A stretch of DNA of 55,442 nucleotides from Allobosea sp. TND4EK4 (GTDB taxonomy: Bacteria > Pseudomonadota > Alphaproteobacteria > Rhizobiales > Beijerinckiaceae), in contig NZ_FTMO01000021.1 in assembly GCF_900156025.1 (NCBI RefSeq), positions 1 to 55,442 on the forward strand, given 5' to 3'. This document shows, in pieces, positions 16,984-25,805 of the stretch. A program made the translations under genes and the position numbers. Every line of letters begins with the position of its first letter. The stretch's first letter is position 1. The notes below the pieces were generated by a model. That model saw nothing but the letters and a program-made list of their open reading frames with translations. It ran no database searches and was not told the DNA's origin.

Positions 16984-17902
16984 AGGCCGAGCCGTAATCC
17001 TCCAGCACGTCGGCAGCCGCCGCCAGCTCCCGGGTCATAACCTCGATGAACAGCCGCGACGCCTCTGACAACGGTCGGCGCGGATTGTGGACGCAGATCA
17101 GTTGCCGGGTCACGCGCGGGGCGACGATGCGGTGCGCGCGCAGGCTGCCGTCCTGCAGGCTGCGATGGACGGCGATAGCGGGCAGCATCGAGAGGAGATT
17201 GGATTGCCGGATCAGCCCCTCAATCGCCGTCACGGCGTCGACTTCGAGCCGGATCGAAAGCGCGACGTTCTCCTCGTCGGCGATGTCGTCGATGATGGTG
17301 CGCAGCCCCGTTCCCTTGGAAGGCAGGACGAGCGGCAGCCCGGCGAGATTACGGAACAAGACCGGCGAGGGAAGGTCGCGCCCGCTGTCCGCCTTGGCGA
17401 CGAGCACCATTTCCTCGTGCAGGAGATCGATCGACGGAAGCTCGAGCCGCCGCCGCATCTTGTTGACGATGGCGAAATCGAGCATGCCGCCGCGAACCTG
17501 GTCGATATGCGTCGTCGAATAGCCATCGCAGGCCGAGACCTCGACGCCCGGATATTGCCGCGAGACGATGGCGAGCGTGCTGGCGAGCACGCTCGTCGTC
17601 ACCGAGGCGACCACGCCGACCGCGATGCGGCCGCTGATCTCGTCGGAACTGCTGGCGACGCGCCGCTTTGCGTCGGCGATGTCACGCAATAGCGGTGAGA
17701 AGAGCTGGTAGGCGAGCACCCCCGCAGGCGTCGGCGTCATGCCCTGGGAGGAGCGCTCGAACAGCTTCTGCCCGAATTCGTCCTCCAGCTTGGAAATCTG
17801 CATGGAAAGAGCGGGCTGGACCACATTCATCCGCCGTGCGGCGCGTGTCGTCGAGCCCTCCTCGTAGAGGCTCAGGAAATAGTTGAGCTGGCGCAGATCC
17901 AT
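16982..17902 (-). CDS. LysR-family transcriptional regulator
   Basis: 306 residues with a standard N-terminal winged HTH (MDLRQLNYFLSLYEEGSTTR, then RMNVVQPALSMQISKLEDEF) and a LysR substrate-binding domain from about residue 90. It resembles NAC/CbbR-like or catabolic LysR proteins more than the NodD-like regulator at 4235. It lies directly upstream of, and in the same direction as, the aldehyde dehydrogenase-ubiX operon; a shared dyad motif also upstream of ubiD suggests one regulon for decarboxylase, UbiX and aldehyde dehydrogenase. That regulon is inference. Confidence 0.92.
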   Translation of the reverse strand: MDLRQLNYFLSLYEEGSTTRAARRMNVVQPALSMQISKLEDEFGQKLFERSSQGMTPTPAGVLAYQLFSPLLRDIADAKRRVASSSDEISGRIAVGVVASVTTSVLASTLAIVSRQYPGVEVSACDGYSTTHIDQVRGGMLDFAIVNKMRRRLELPSIDLLHEEMVLVAKADSGRDLPSPVLFRNLAGLPLVLPSKGTGLRTIIDDIADEENVALSIRLEVDAVTAIEGLIRQSNLLSMLPAIAVHRSLQDGSLRAHRIVAPRVTRQLICVHNPRRPLSEASRLFIEVMTRELAAAADVLEDYGSA

Positions 17903-17913
17903 GCGTCCACGTT

Positions 17914-17928
17914 ATCATCATGTGTGAT
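17914..17928. promoter_or_regulatory. candidate autoregulatory operator upstream of LysR
   Basis: A dyad ATCA-TCATGTG-TGAT lies 12-26 bases upstream of the LysR start. It resembles the dyad at 12670-12683, sharing TCATGTG plus flanking ATCA/TGAT. The position fits LysR autoregulation. Confidence 0.4.
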
Positions 17929-18018
17929 CGAATGAGGAAATCCTATCATCCCCGCGAGAAACCGCCAGCATCGCTGCCGGCTTCCCGCGGATCGGCTTCG
18001 CTCAGCCGGTCGTCCCTC

Positions 18019-19002
18019 TCATTGGGCGGCACCGATGCCGGCATCCTTGATGACCTTGGCCCATTTCGCGATCTCGTCCGAGACGAAGGTCCGGAACGCC
18101 TCCGGCGAGGAGGAAGACGGCTCGACGCCGATATCCAGCAGCCGCTTTTGCACGGTCGCGTCGGCCATCGTCGCCCTGGCCGCTTCGCTCAGGCGCGCGA
18201 GCACGGTAGCGGGAGTGCCCTTCGGCGCGGCCAGCCCGAACCAGGCGTAGGACTCGTAGTTCTCGACGCCGGCCTCAGCCATGGTCGGAAAGTCGGGGAA
18301 ACTCTTGCTGCGCTGCTTCGTCGTCACTGCCAGCGGCTTGACCTCTCCCGACTGTATCTGCGCGATCACGTTCGGGATGAGCTGGAAGCTGACCGGGACG
18401 TCGCCGCTGACCAGATCGAGCGCGAGCTGGCTGCCCGAGCGATAGGGCACATGGACCATGCGCGTGCCGGTCACCATGTCGAAATAGGCCGCGGCCAAGT
18501 GCTGCGACGATCCCGGCCCGACCGAGGAGTAGCTGATCGCGCCAGGCCGCTCCTTCACGAAGCGGATGAACTCCTGCACGTTTGAGACCGGAATCTTCGT
18601 CGGGTTGACCACCAGCACGTTGACGAGGGTCGCGACCGGCGAGATGAACTCGAAGTCCTTCTCGGGGTCATAGGGCAGTTTTTCGAGCGTCTTGTTGACG
18701 ACGAAGGGGCCGGGTGCCGCGAAGATCAGCGTATAGCCGTCGGCGGGGGAGCGTGCCACCGCCCCGGTGCCGATATTGCCGCCGGCGCCGGCGCGGTTCT
18801 CGATGATGATGCGCTGGCCGAGCAGGTCGCCGAGCTTGTCGGAGACGATGCGCGCGATGGTGTCGCTGGCGCTGCCGGCCCCGAAGGGCATGATCAGCCT
18901 GATCGGCTTGTCGGGATAGGTTTCGGCCGAGACGGCTGCAGGCTGGAGCGTACCCAGCAAGCCTATGAGGCCGGCTGCCCGCAGGACATGGCGGAATTTC
19001 AT
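18019..19002 (-). CDS. Bug/TctC-family periplasmic solute-binding protein
   Basis: A 327-residue protein with a Sec signal peptide (MKFRHVLRAAGLIGLLG, cleavage near AVSAETYP) and the Bug family hallmarks YPDKPIRLIMPFGAGSASDT near the mature start, the IIENRAGAGGNIGTGAVA loop, and SYSSVGPGSSQHLAAAYF. Bug proteins bind small carboxylates such as nicotinate, phthalates and dicarboxylates. No TctA/TctB partner genes are nearby, so it is an orphan receptor. It is the last gene of the 13-gene operon; its start overlaps the stop of the alpha/beta hydrolase gene (ATGA). Confidence 0.92.
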   Translation of the reverse strand: MKFRHVLRAAGLIGLLGTLQPAAVSAETYPDKPIRLIMPFGAGSASDTIARIVSDKLGDLLGQRIIIENRAGAGGNIGTGAVARSPADGYTLIFAAPGPFVVNKTLEKLPYDPEKDFEFISPVATLVNVLVVNPTKIPVSNVQEFIRFVKERPGAISYSSVGPGSSQHLAAAYFDMVTGTRMVHVPYRSGSQLALDLVSGDVPVSFQLIPNVIAQIQSGEVKPLAVTTKQRSKSFPDFPTMAEAGVENYESYAWFGLAAPKGTPATVLARLSEAARATMADATVQKRLLDIGVEPSSSSPEAFRTFVSDEIAKWAKVIKDAGIGAAQ

Positions 19003-19814
19003 GATGGTCCCCCTTGTTCGGCCGGTCCCAATGCCGGCTCTCTTCGGTTCTTTTGCTGGAGCGCGAGCGCGGCGCCGACCCAGCTCGGGATCAGGTCGGC
19101 CGTCCGGTGCGGTGCATGGCCGGCCCCTTCGATTATCCGCAGATCGACCGGTCCCCGGCTGGCGTCGCGAATGCATTCGACATGGACGCACGAGCCGAAC
19201 GGATCGGCATCGCCTTGTAGGAGCAGCGCCGGCACGCGCATCGCGGCGAGCTCGTCTACCATGGACCACTGCGCGAATTCCGGGCTCGACCAGATCTCAC
19301 TCCAGAGCCTGAAAGCGCGGACACCATCGTCATGCCCCTTCATCGCGTGGCGGCGAAACGTTTCGTCGCCGTCGAAGCGGGCCGTCATGGCGCGGACGCC
19401 ATCCAGCGTCACGGGTTCGACGAAGACATGCGGTGCTTCGGCGACCACGAGCTCGACGAGCTCGGGACAGCGTGCGGCGGCGATCAGCGCGATGCTGGCT
19501 CCGTCGCTATGGCCGAAGAGGCAGGCGCGCCTCGTGCCCAGCGAGGCAAGGAGCGCGGGAAGGATGTCCTCGGCTTCCCGCTCGAGGAAGTCGGGCCGGC
19601 GCGGGCCCTCGCTCGCGTCGGAACGACCGCAATCCTGCCGCGAATAGGAGAGAACCGGACGGCCCGTCGCTGCGTGCAGGCGCTGCGGGAAACGGCCCCA
19701 GCAATCGGCGTGTCCGAAGCCGTGATGAAGCAGCACGATCGGCGGACGGCCCCCGTCGAGAGTGCCAAGCAGGCGGTAGTCCAGCCATCGGCCGCGGATG
19801 AAGCGCTTGGGCAT
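18999..19814 (-). CDS. alpha/beta hydrolase
   Basis: A 271-residue alpha/beta hydrolase. The oxyanion-hole HHGFG is near residue 30, the nucleophile elbow GHSDGAS near residue 100, an acid residue follows in LLLQGDADPFGS near 220, and the catalytic His is in EGAGHAPH near 245. GHSDG in place of GxSxG with Met or Leu is common in ring-cleavage-product hydrolases and esterases. It sits between livF and the Bug gene, with 4-base gaps or overlaps, and may hydrolyse an imported ester or a ring-fission product. Confidence 0.85.
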   Translation of the reverse strand: MPKRFIRGRWLDYRLLGTLDGGRPPIVLLHHGFGHADCWGRFPQRLHAATGRPVLSYSRQDCGRSDASEGPRRPDFLEREAEDILPALLASLGTRRACLFGHSDGASIALIAAARCPELVELVVAEAPHVFVEPVTLDGVRAMTARFDGDETFRRHAMKGHDDGVRAFRLWSEIWSSPEFAQWSMVDELAAMRVPALLLQGDADPFGSCVHVECIRDASRGPVDLRIIEGAGHAPHRTADLIPSWVGAALALQQKNRREPALGPAEQGGPS

Positions 19815-19818
19815 CGGC

Positions 19819-20526
<708 letters not shown>

Positions 20527-20527
20527 G

Positions 20528-21271
20528 TCAGTGATGTCCGAAATAGGCGGCCTGCACGGCCGGGTCGGCGCGCACGACCTTCGGCGGACCCTCCGCCAGC
20601 TTGCGGCCCTGATGCATGACGACGACATGGTCGGAGAGGTCCATGACCAGGCCGATATCATGCTCGATCAGGAGCACCGTGACGTCCTCGGTCAGGTTGC
20701 GAACGAGCTTCGCGGTGTCCTCCGTGTCGCCGTGGCTCATCCCCTGCGTCGGCTCGTCGAGCAGCAGGATCTTGGGCTCCGAAGCGAGGCAGACAGCGAT
20801 CTCCAGCCGGCGCTGGTCGCCATGGGAGAGGTTGCCGGCGATCTCGTCGCGGCGATGCGTCAGGCCGAAGCGCTCCAGCATCTGCGCCGTCTTGGCCATG
20901 GCGCGCTCGGAACGGCGTACCGGCAGGAAGGCGCGGCCGGCCGGCTCCAGAACCTGCGCGGCGAGCCGCAGGTTTTCGGCGACCGTCAGCTCGAAAAACA
21001 GGTTGGTGATCTGGAAGGAGCGGGAGAGCCCGGCCGCCTTGGTGCGGTTGGGGGCGGCACCCGTCATGTCGACGCCGTCGATAAGCACCTGCCCGCGTTG
21101 CGGCTTGATTGCGCCGCTTATCAGGTTGAATAGGGTCGACTTGCCGGCGCCGTTGGGCCCGATGACGGTGGTGATGCGGTGGCGTTCCGCAGAGAAGCTG
21201 ACCTGATCGACGGCCTTCAGCCCGCCGAAGGAAATGCCGAGATCGCGGATGTCGAGCACGGGCGGGGTCAT
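20528..21271 (-). CDS. livG: ABC importer ATP-binding protein LivG-type (second importer)
   Basis: A 247-residue LivG-type ATPase starting MTPPVLDIRDLGISFGGLKA. Walker A GPNGAGKST is near residue 40, the signature LSHGDQRRLEIAVCL near 150, and Walker B ILLLDEPTQGMS follows. The LSHG signature is the normal LivG-like variant. The ATG overlaps the livM stop by four bases. The open frame continues far upstream inside livM, but that extension is not protein-like. Confidence 0.93.
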   Translation of the reverse strand: MTPPVLDIRDLGISFGGLKAVDQVSFSAERHRITTVIGPNGAGKSTLFNLISGAIKPQRGQVLIDGVDMTGAAPNRTKAAGLSRSFQITNLFFELTVAENLRLAAQVLEPAGRAFLPVRRSERAMAKTAQMLERFGLTHRRDEIAGNLSHGDQRRLEIAVCLASEPKILLLDEPTQGMSHGDTEDTAKLVRNLTEDVTVLLIEHDIGLVMDLSDHVVVMHQGRKLAEGPPKVVRADPAVQAAYFGHH

Positions 21272-22308
21272 GCGGCGCTCCCGGATTTGATGGTGGCGGA
21301 GGATGGCGGAGCCGGTTCCGGCGCGGCCGGCTCGCGCCCGAGCAGCCGCTCGATGCGCGGGCGAACGAAGCCGACCATCCCCTTCGGCAGGAACATCACG
21401 CAGGCCATGAAGAGCAGGCCGATGACGATCAGGTGGTGCTCGGTCCAGCTGCCGATGATCGACTTCAGGATGACGAGCAGCACCGAACCGTAGATCGCGC
21501 CGATCAGCGTGCCGACGCCGCCGAGAATGACCGAGATCACCGCGTTGCCGGAGGTGGCGAAGAACATCAGCTCCGGCGAGACGAAGCCGCGCAGCATCGG
21601 ATACAGCGCTCCCGAGAGCCCTGCGACGAGCCCGGCGAAGACATAGGCCGCCATGCGCGCCCGCCAGACCGAGTAGCCGAGGAAGGGCACGCGCTTCTCG
21701 TTGGCCTTCAGCGCGGTCAGCACGCGCCCGAACGGCGTGTCGAGCAGATAGGCGGTCAGCGCGTAGAGCCCCATGATGATCCCGAGCACGACGAGGAAGA
21801 AGCCGGCCGGGCTCGCCGCCGAGACCGAGAACGGCCCGAGCCCGATCTGGATCACCGGCACGCCGATCATGCCGTCGGAGGCGCCCAGTTCGCGGGTGTT
21901 GTAGACGACCTTGGCGAAGACCTGGGCAAGGCCGAAGGTGATCAGCGCGAAATACACTCCGCGCACCCGGTTGGCGATCAGCCCGCCGATGATCGCCGCC
22001 GCCAGCGTGACGAGGAAGGCCGCGCCCATGGCGAGCCAAAAGGACGGCACCTTCATCAGCGTCAGCGCCGAGACATAGGCGCCGATGCCGAAATAGAGCG
22101 CCTGGCCGAGCGAGAGCGCGCCGGAGTAGCCAAGCAGCAGGTCGACCGAGAGCGCGAGGCCGGCGAAGATCAAAGCCTCGGTGCCCAGTCGCAGATAGAA
22201 GGTATCGCCGGTTGCCGCGCCGAACGCCGCCAGGCACAGCGCAGCGACGACGAAAATCAGCGCGAGCACATGGCTGGCGCGCATGGAGGTGGTGAGTCGA
22301 TCACGCAT
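21268..22308 (-). CDS. livM: ABC importer permease LivM-type (second importer)
   Basis: A 346-residue inner-membrane permease with about nine hydrophobic helices and the LivM segment GYSGALSLGQALYFGIGAYV. The C-terminus extends into a cytoplasmic Pro/Ala/Glu-rich tail (AAPEPAPPSSA). The start overlaps the livH stop by 8 bases. Unlike the first importer in the window, permease and ATPase are separate proteins here. Confidence 0.93.
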   Translation of the reverse strand: MRDRLTTSMRASHVLALIFVVAALCLAAFGAATGDTFYLRLGTEALIFAGLALSVDLLLGYSGALSLGQALYFGIGAYVSALTLMKVPSFWLAMGAAFLVTLAAAIIGGLIANRVRGVYFALITFGLAQVFAKVVYNTRELGASDGMIGVPVIQIGLGPFSVSAASPAGFFLVVLGIIMGLYALTAYLLDTPFGRVLTALKANEKRVPFLGYSVWRARMAAYVFAGLVAGLSGALYPMLRGFVSPELMFFATSGNAVISVILGGVGTLIGAIYGSVLLVILKSIIGSWTEHHLIVIGLLFMACVMFLPKGMVGFVRPRIERLLGREPAAPEPAPPSSATIKSGSAA

Positions 22309-23191
22309 GGCCGAGCCTCCCGAACAGGCCCTGCGGGCGGAAGACGAGAAAGGCGACCATGGTCCCGAACACGATCGGATCGGTCCAGACCGGCGAGATC
22401 ACCAGGCTGGCGAGCGCCTGCACCTGCGTCAGCAGAAGGCCGGCGACCACCGCGCCCCAGATCGAGCCCATGCCGCCGACGATGACGACGGTGAAGGCGA
22501 GCAGGATGAAGTCGCGCCCCATGGTCGGGAAGACGGAGTAGATCGGCGCGAGCAGCACGCCCGCGAGACCGGCGAGGCCGACGCCGAAGGCGAAGGTGCC
22601 GGCATAGACCAACGAGACCGGCACGCCGAGCGACGCCGCCATGTTGCGGTCGAAGGCGGCGGCCCGGACCATGGCGCCGAGCCTGGTGCGGTAGACGACA
22701 TAGGCGACGCCGGCGACGATCAGCGCGCCGACCGCGATCAGGAACAGCCGGTAGTTCGGCACGATGATGCCGAACAGGTCGGTCGCGCCGGGGATTGGCG
22801 TCGGCGGGCGCTGCGTATTGGGGCCGAAGATCACCTTCAGCACGTCCTCGACGATCAGCGCGAGGCCGAAGGTGACGAGCAGCGTGGTGACGTGCCGGTC
22901 CTTGCTGTCGAACACCGGCCGGATCAGCAGCCTTTCCGCCGCCATGCCGAGCGGCACCATCAGGATCGGCACGAGCACGAGCAGGAACCAGAAGCCGATG
23001 CCGGCCGCGCCCATGGCGAGCGCGACATAGGCGCCGATAGCGTAGAACTCGCCATGGCTCATATTGATGACGTCGAGCATGCCGAAGATGATCGTCAGGC
23101 CGAGCGCGACGAGCACGACCGCGACGCCGAGCGCCAGGCCGTTCACGACCTGCGGCGCCAGAACGAATTGCAGGTAGTCGATGGGGGACAT
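22301..23191 (-). CDS. livH: ABC importer permease LivH-type (second importer)
   Basis: A 296-residue inner-membrane permease starting MSPIDYLQFVLAPQVVNGLA, with the LivH hallmark INMSHGEFYAIGAY near residue 50 and about eight hydrophobic helices. An upstream in-frame ATG at 23218 exists but overlaps the intercistronic hairpin (23217-23245); 23191 gives the normal family N-terminus. It follows the binding-protein gene by 66 bases. Confidence 0.92.
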   Translation of the reverse strand: MSPIDYLQFVLAPQVVNGLALGVAVVLVALGLTIIFGMLDVINMSHGEFYAIGAYVALAMGAAGIGFWFLLVLVPILMVPLGMAAERLLIRPVFDSKDRHVTTLLVTFGLALIVEDVLKVIFGPNTQRPPTPIPGATDLFGIIVPNYRLFLIAVGALIVAGVAYVVYRTRLGAMVRAAAFDRNMAASLGVPVSLVYAGTFAFGVGLAGLAGVLLAPIYSVFPTMGRDFILLAFTVVIVGGMGSIWGAVVAGLLLTQVQALASLVISPVWTDPIVFGTMVAFLVFRPQGLFGRLGHA

Positions 23192-23216
23192 TGGGTGCTT
23201 TCCGCGAGGGCGCCGC

Positions 23217-23245
23217 ATAGCACTCCATTGGTAATGGAGTGCTAT
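23217..23245 (-). promoter_or_regulatory. intercistronic hairpin between binding protein and livH
   Basis: A perfect 13-bp stem (ATAGCACTCCATT paired with AATGGAGTGCTAT) with a 3-base loop lies in the 66-base gap between the substrate-binding-protein stop and livH. It lacks a following T-tract. In known importer operons such hairpins stabilise the upstream message, so that binding protein is made in excess over the permease, or cause partial termination. That role is inferred here. Confidence 0.65.
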
Positions 23246-23257
23246 ACCGGCTTGTCC

Positions 23258-24436
23258 TCAGAACCGGGTGCAGGTGTCGGGGCCGATCGCCTGATCGGCG
23301 GGCACGTTCGCGATGATGTCGAACTTGCCCTTGTTGACCCGGACCACATACATCGGCTGCATCGCCTGATGGTCGCCGGCGCGGATCGTCTTCTCGCCCT
23401 GCGGCGTCTGCCAGGAGAGCCCGCGCAGCGCCTCGCGCACCTTGGCCGTCTCGGTCGAGCCCGCCTTTTCCACCGCAGCCTTGTAGGCGAAGAGCAGGCC
23501 GTAGCTGTCGGCGCCGTAGAGGTCGGGATCGGCCTTGGTGGCGGCCCGGAAGGTCTCGACGAACTTCTTGTTGGCGGGCGTGTCGATCTGCGTCGAATAG
23601 CCGACGCCGGTAGCGAAGCCCTCCGCCGCCGCACCGATGGCGCCGATGTTCTGCGAGGTCACGGTGCCGGAGGCGCCGACCACGGTGAGGTTGGAAAGCA
23701 GGCCGAAATCCTGCAGCTGCGTCAGCAGGCGCACGGTATCGTTGCCGGCGACGGAGGTGTAGACCACCTGCGGCCGCGAAGCGCGAATCTGGCCGAAATA
23801 CTGGGTGTAGTCCTTGGCGTCGAGCGGGGCGAAGACCTCGCCGGTCGACTGCGCGCCGGTCTTCTCGGCATTGGCCTTGAAGGCGGCCACGGTCGAGCGG
23901 CCCATCTCGTAGTCCGGCCCGAGATAGAACACCTTCGACTTCGGCTTTTCCTTCTCGAGCCAGGCGGCGAGCGCGACCGACTGCTGCTCGGCGCGCGCGT
24001 TCACGCGGAACATGTTGGGCGAGCATTTGTCGGCGGTGATCGAGTCGGCGAAGGAGACGGTCGTCGCGGCGAGCTTGTCGTTGCGCTCGGCGAGCTGCGC
24101 CACTGCGAGCGTCGAGCCGGAATTCACCGTGCCGGCGAGGAAATCGACCTTCTCGACCTGGAACAGCTTCTCGGCCTTCTGGACGGCGACGGCGGGGTTC
24201 GCCTCCTCGTCCTCGAAGAGCAGGTTGACTTGCCGGCCGGCGATGCCGCCGGCGGCGTTGATTTCCTTAGCGGCGAGTTCGAGGCCCCAGCGGACCTGCT
24301 GGCCGATCGGCGTGTAGGTGCCGGACAGCGGCGTCACGACGCCGATCTTGATCGGCCCGGACTGGGCGAGAGCGGGCTGCGAGAGCGCCGCAGCGGCGAG
24401 CAGTACGGCGGCGGTGATGCGAATTCTGGCCTTCAT
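23258..24436 (-). CDS. periplasmic ABC substrate-binding protein (second importer)
   Basis: A 392-residue type I binding protein with a Sec signal peptide (MKARIRITAAVLLAAAAL, cleavage near ALAQSG). The mature part begins with the LivJ/LivK-like IKIGVVTPLSGTYTPIGQQ and includes INAAGGIAGRQVNLLFEDEE and a C-terminal PMYVVRVNKGKFD. Its genes for permeases and ATPases follow directly. Given the CoA ligase and molybdenum hydroxylase upstream in the same operon, an aromatic or heteroaromatic acid is the likely ligand. Confidence 0.93.
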   Translation of the reverse strand: MKARIRITAAVLLAAAALSQPALAQSGPIKIGVVTPLSGTYTPIGQQVRWGLELAAKEINAAGGIAGRQVNLLFEDEEANPAVAVQKAEKLFQVEKVDFLAGTVNSGSTLAVAQLAERNDKLAATTVSFADSITADKCSPNMFRVNARAEQQSVALAAWLEKEKPKSKVFYLGPDYEMGRSTVAAFKANAEKTGAQSTGEVFAPLDAKDYTQYFGQIRASRPQVVYTSVAGNDTVRLLTQLQDFGLLSNLTVVGASGTVTSQNIGAIGAAAEGFATGVGYSTQIDTPANKKFVETFRAATKADPDLYGADSYGLLFAYKAAVEKAGSTETAKVREALRGLSWQTPQGEKTIRAGDHQAMQPMYVVRVNKGKFDIIANVPADQAIGPDTCTRF

Positions 24437-24484
24437 GATGAAAATCCTCCCGTTGAGATATTTGCGCGGGCAGGTTGACCCTGC

Positions 24485-24961
24485 TCAGGCAGCCGCGCGG
24501 ACGGGTTCGTCCGTGCGGTTCTTGATGGCGATGCGCAGTTTCGCGACGCAGAGCAGCCGGTCGTCGGCCGTTTTTAGATGCACTTCCCAGTCATGGGTGC
24601 GGCCGCCGAGGCACAGCGCCCGCACCATGACCCGCACGGTTTCGCCGACGGCGACGCAGCCGCAGTGATTGGCACTCGCGTCGAAGCAGGCCGTTTCATG
24701 CGACCGCCGGTCGATGACGGCCTGGCTCGCCAACGTGCCCGCGGCCTCCGCGATCGCCAGGGCGATGCCGGCCTGAAGCCGGCCGTCACGCCCGGCGATC
24801 TCAGGGCTGACGGGCAACTCGGCGGCGAGCGAATCCGCATCGATCGCGACGAGGCGCAGGCCGAGACGATCGAGGAAGGTGCCGCGCGCCAGACGGGCGA
24901 GTTCCTTCACCGTCGCCTCGTATCGGCCCTTGTCGCCCACGGTCGCGAACTCGCTCCCCAT
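24485..24961 (-). CDS. PaaI-type hotdog-fold thioesterase
   Basis: A 158-residue hotdog-fold protein starting MGSEFATVGDKGRYEATVKE. The pattern ELPVSPEIAGRDGRLQAGIALAIAE, in which the usual HPxGxxHGG region is changed, followed by ANHCGCVAVGETVRV and LCVAKLRIAIKN, fits the PaaI-like/4-hydroxybenzoyl-CoA thioesterase group. It would hydrolyse an acyl-CoA formed by the ligase gene upstream. The start at 24961 is 4 bases after the crotonase stop. The substitution in the active-site loop makes its activity less certain. Confidence 0.75.
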   Translation of the reverse strand: MGSEFATVGDKGRYEATVKELARLARGTFLDRLGLRLVAIDADSLAAELPVSPEIAGRDGRLQAGIALAIAEAAGTLASQAVIDRRSHETACFDASANHCGCVAVGETVRVMVRALCLGGRTHDWEVHLKTADDRLLCVAKLRIAIKNRTDEPVRAAA

Positions 24962-24965
24962 GGCC

Positions 24966-25769
24966 TCAACTTCCGACGAACTTCGGCGCGCGCTTGGCGT
25001 GGAAGGCCTCGACACCCTCGCGGAAATCGTCGGACTGGCGCAGGCGGCTGTAGCAATGCCCCTCCAGCTCGATCGCGATCGCGAGCGAGGAATCCTCGGT
25101 GTCGTTGAGCAGCTTCTTGGCGGTGCGCTGGGCGATCGGCGAAAACGCACGCAGCTCGTCGACGAGCCGGTCGGTTTCGGCTTCCAGCTCGCCGTCCGGG
25201 ACGCACTCGGTCGCGAGCCCCCAGTCGAGCGCCTGCTGGCCGGGGATGCGCTTGGAGCGCATCACGATGTCCTTGGTGCGGGTGATGCCGACGATCTTCT
25301 GCAGGCGCGCCGAACCGCCCGAGCCGGGGATCTGACCGAGCTTCTGCTCCGGCAGCGCGTATTGGCAGGTTTCGGAGACGATGCGGAAATCGCAGGCCAG
25401 CGAGATCTCGAAACCGACGCCGAAGGTGTAGCCGCGATTGGCGACGATCACCGGCTTCGAGCAGCGGGCCGGGGCGGCGATGTTCCAGGCGAGCTTCGAG
25501 ACATGCTCGGGCGAGGCGTCGAGGAAACCCTTGATATAGCCGCCCGAGGAGAAGTTCTCGCCGATTGCGCGCAGCACGATGACGCGGACGCGCTCGTCCT
25601 CGTCGAGCGCCTCGAAGACCTTTCGGAGCTGGTCGCGCTGCGGCATCGAGATGACGTTCATCGGCGGGCGGTTCAGGATGATGTCGGCGCGCTCGCGGGC
25701 GGCGTCGATCTCGACGGTGAAACCATCGAGATCGGTGAGCGCGGGGTTGATCGACGAGACGGCGTTCAT
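24966..25769 (-). CDS. enoyl-CoA hydratase/isomerase (crotonase) family protein
   Basis: A 267-residue crotonase. It has ILNRPPMNVISMPQRDQL near residue 33, an oxyanion-hole-like GENFSSGGYIKGF near 70, NRGYTFGVGFEISLACDFRI near 110 (the usual GGG is GVG), and YALPEQKLGQIPGSGGSARL near 140, which keeps a crotonase-type Glu. The RPPMNV opening resembles dienoyl-CoA hydratases of aromatic CoA pathways. The position of the catalytic Asp of 4-chlorobenzoyl-CoA dehalogenase is occupied by Gly/Ser. It lies between the CoA ligase and a thioesterase. The reaction is unresolved. Confidence 0.85.
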   Translation of the reverse strand: MNAVSSINPALTDLDGFTVEIDAARERADIILNRPPMNVISMPQRDQLRKVFEALDEDERVRVIVLRAIGENFSSGGYIKGFLDASPEHVSKLAWNIAAPARCSKPVIVANRGYTFGVGFEISLACDFRIVSETCQYALPEQKLGQIPGSGGSARLQKIVGITRTKDIVMRSKRIPGQQALDWGLATECVPDGELEAETDRLVDELRAFSPIAQRTAKKLLNDTEDSSLAIAIELEGHCYSRLRQSDDFREGVEAFHAKRAPKFVGS

Positions 25770-25805
25770 GGAGCTTTCAGCCTTTCGAGTGGGATTTGAC
25801 GGATG

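Noticed and set aside
22283..24478. Plus-strand open frame of about 730 codons opposite livH and the binding-protein gene
   Set aside because: Same reason: Arg/Asp/Gln-rich translation without any recognisable domain; the minus-strand genes are unmistakable.
24966..25769. 4-chlorobenzoyl-CoA dehalogenase
   Set aside because: Gene order fits, but the nucleophile Asp is not in the expected place and a hydratase-type Glu is kept.
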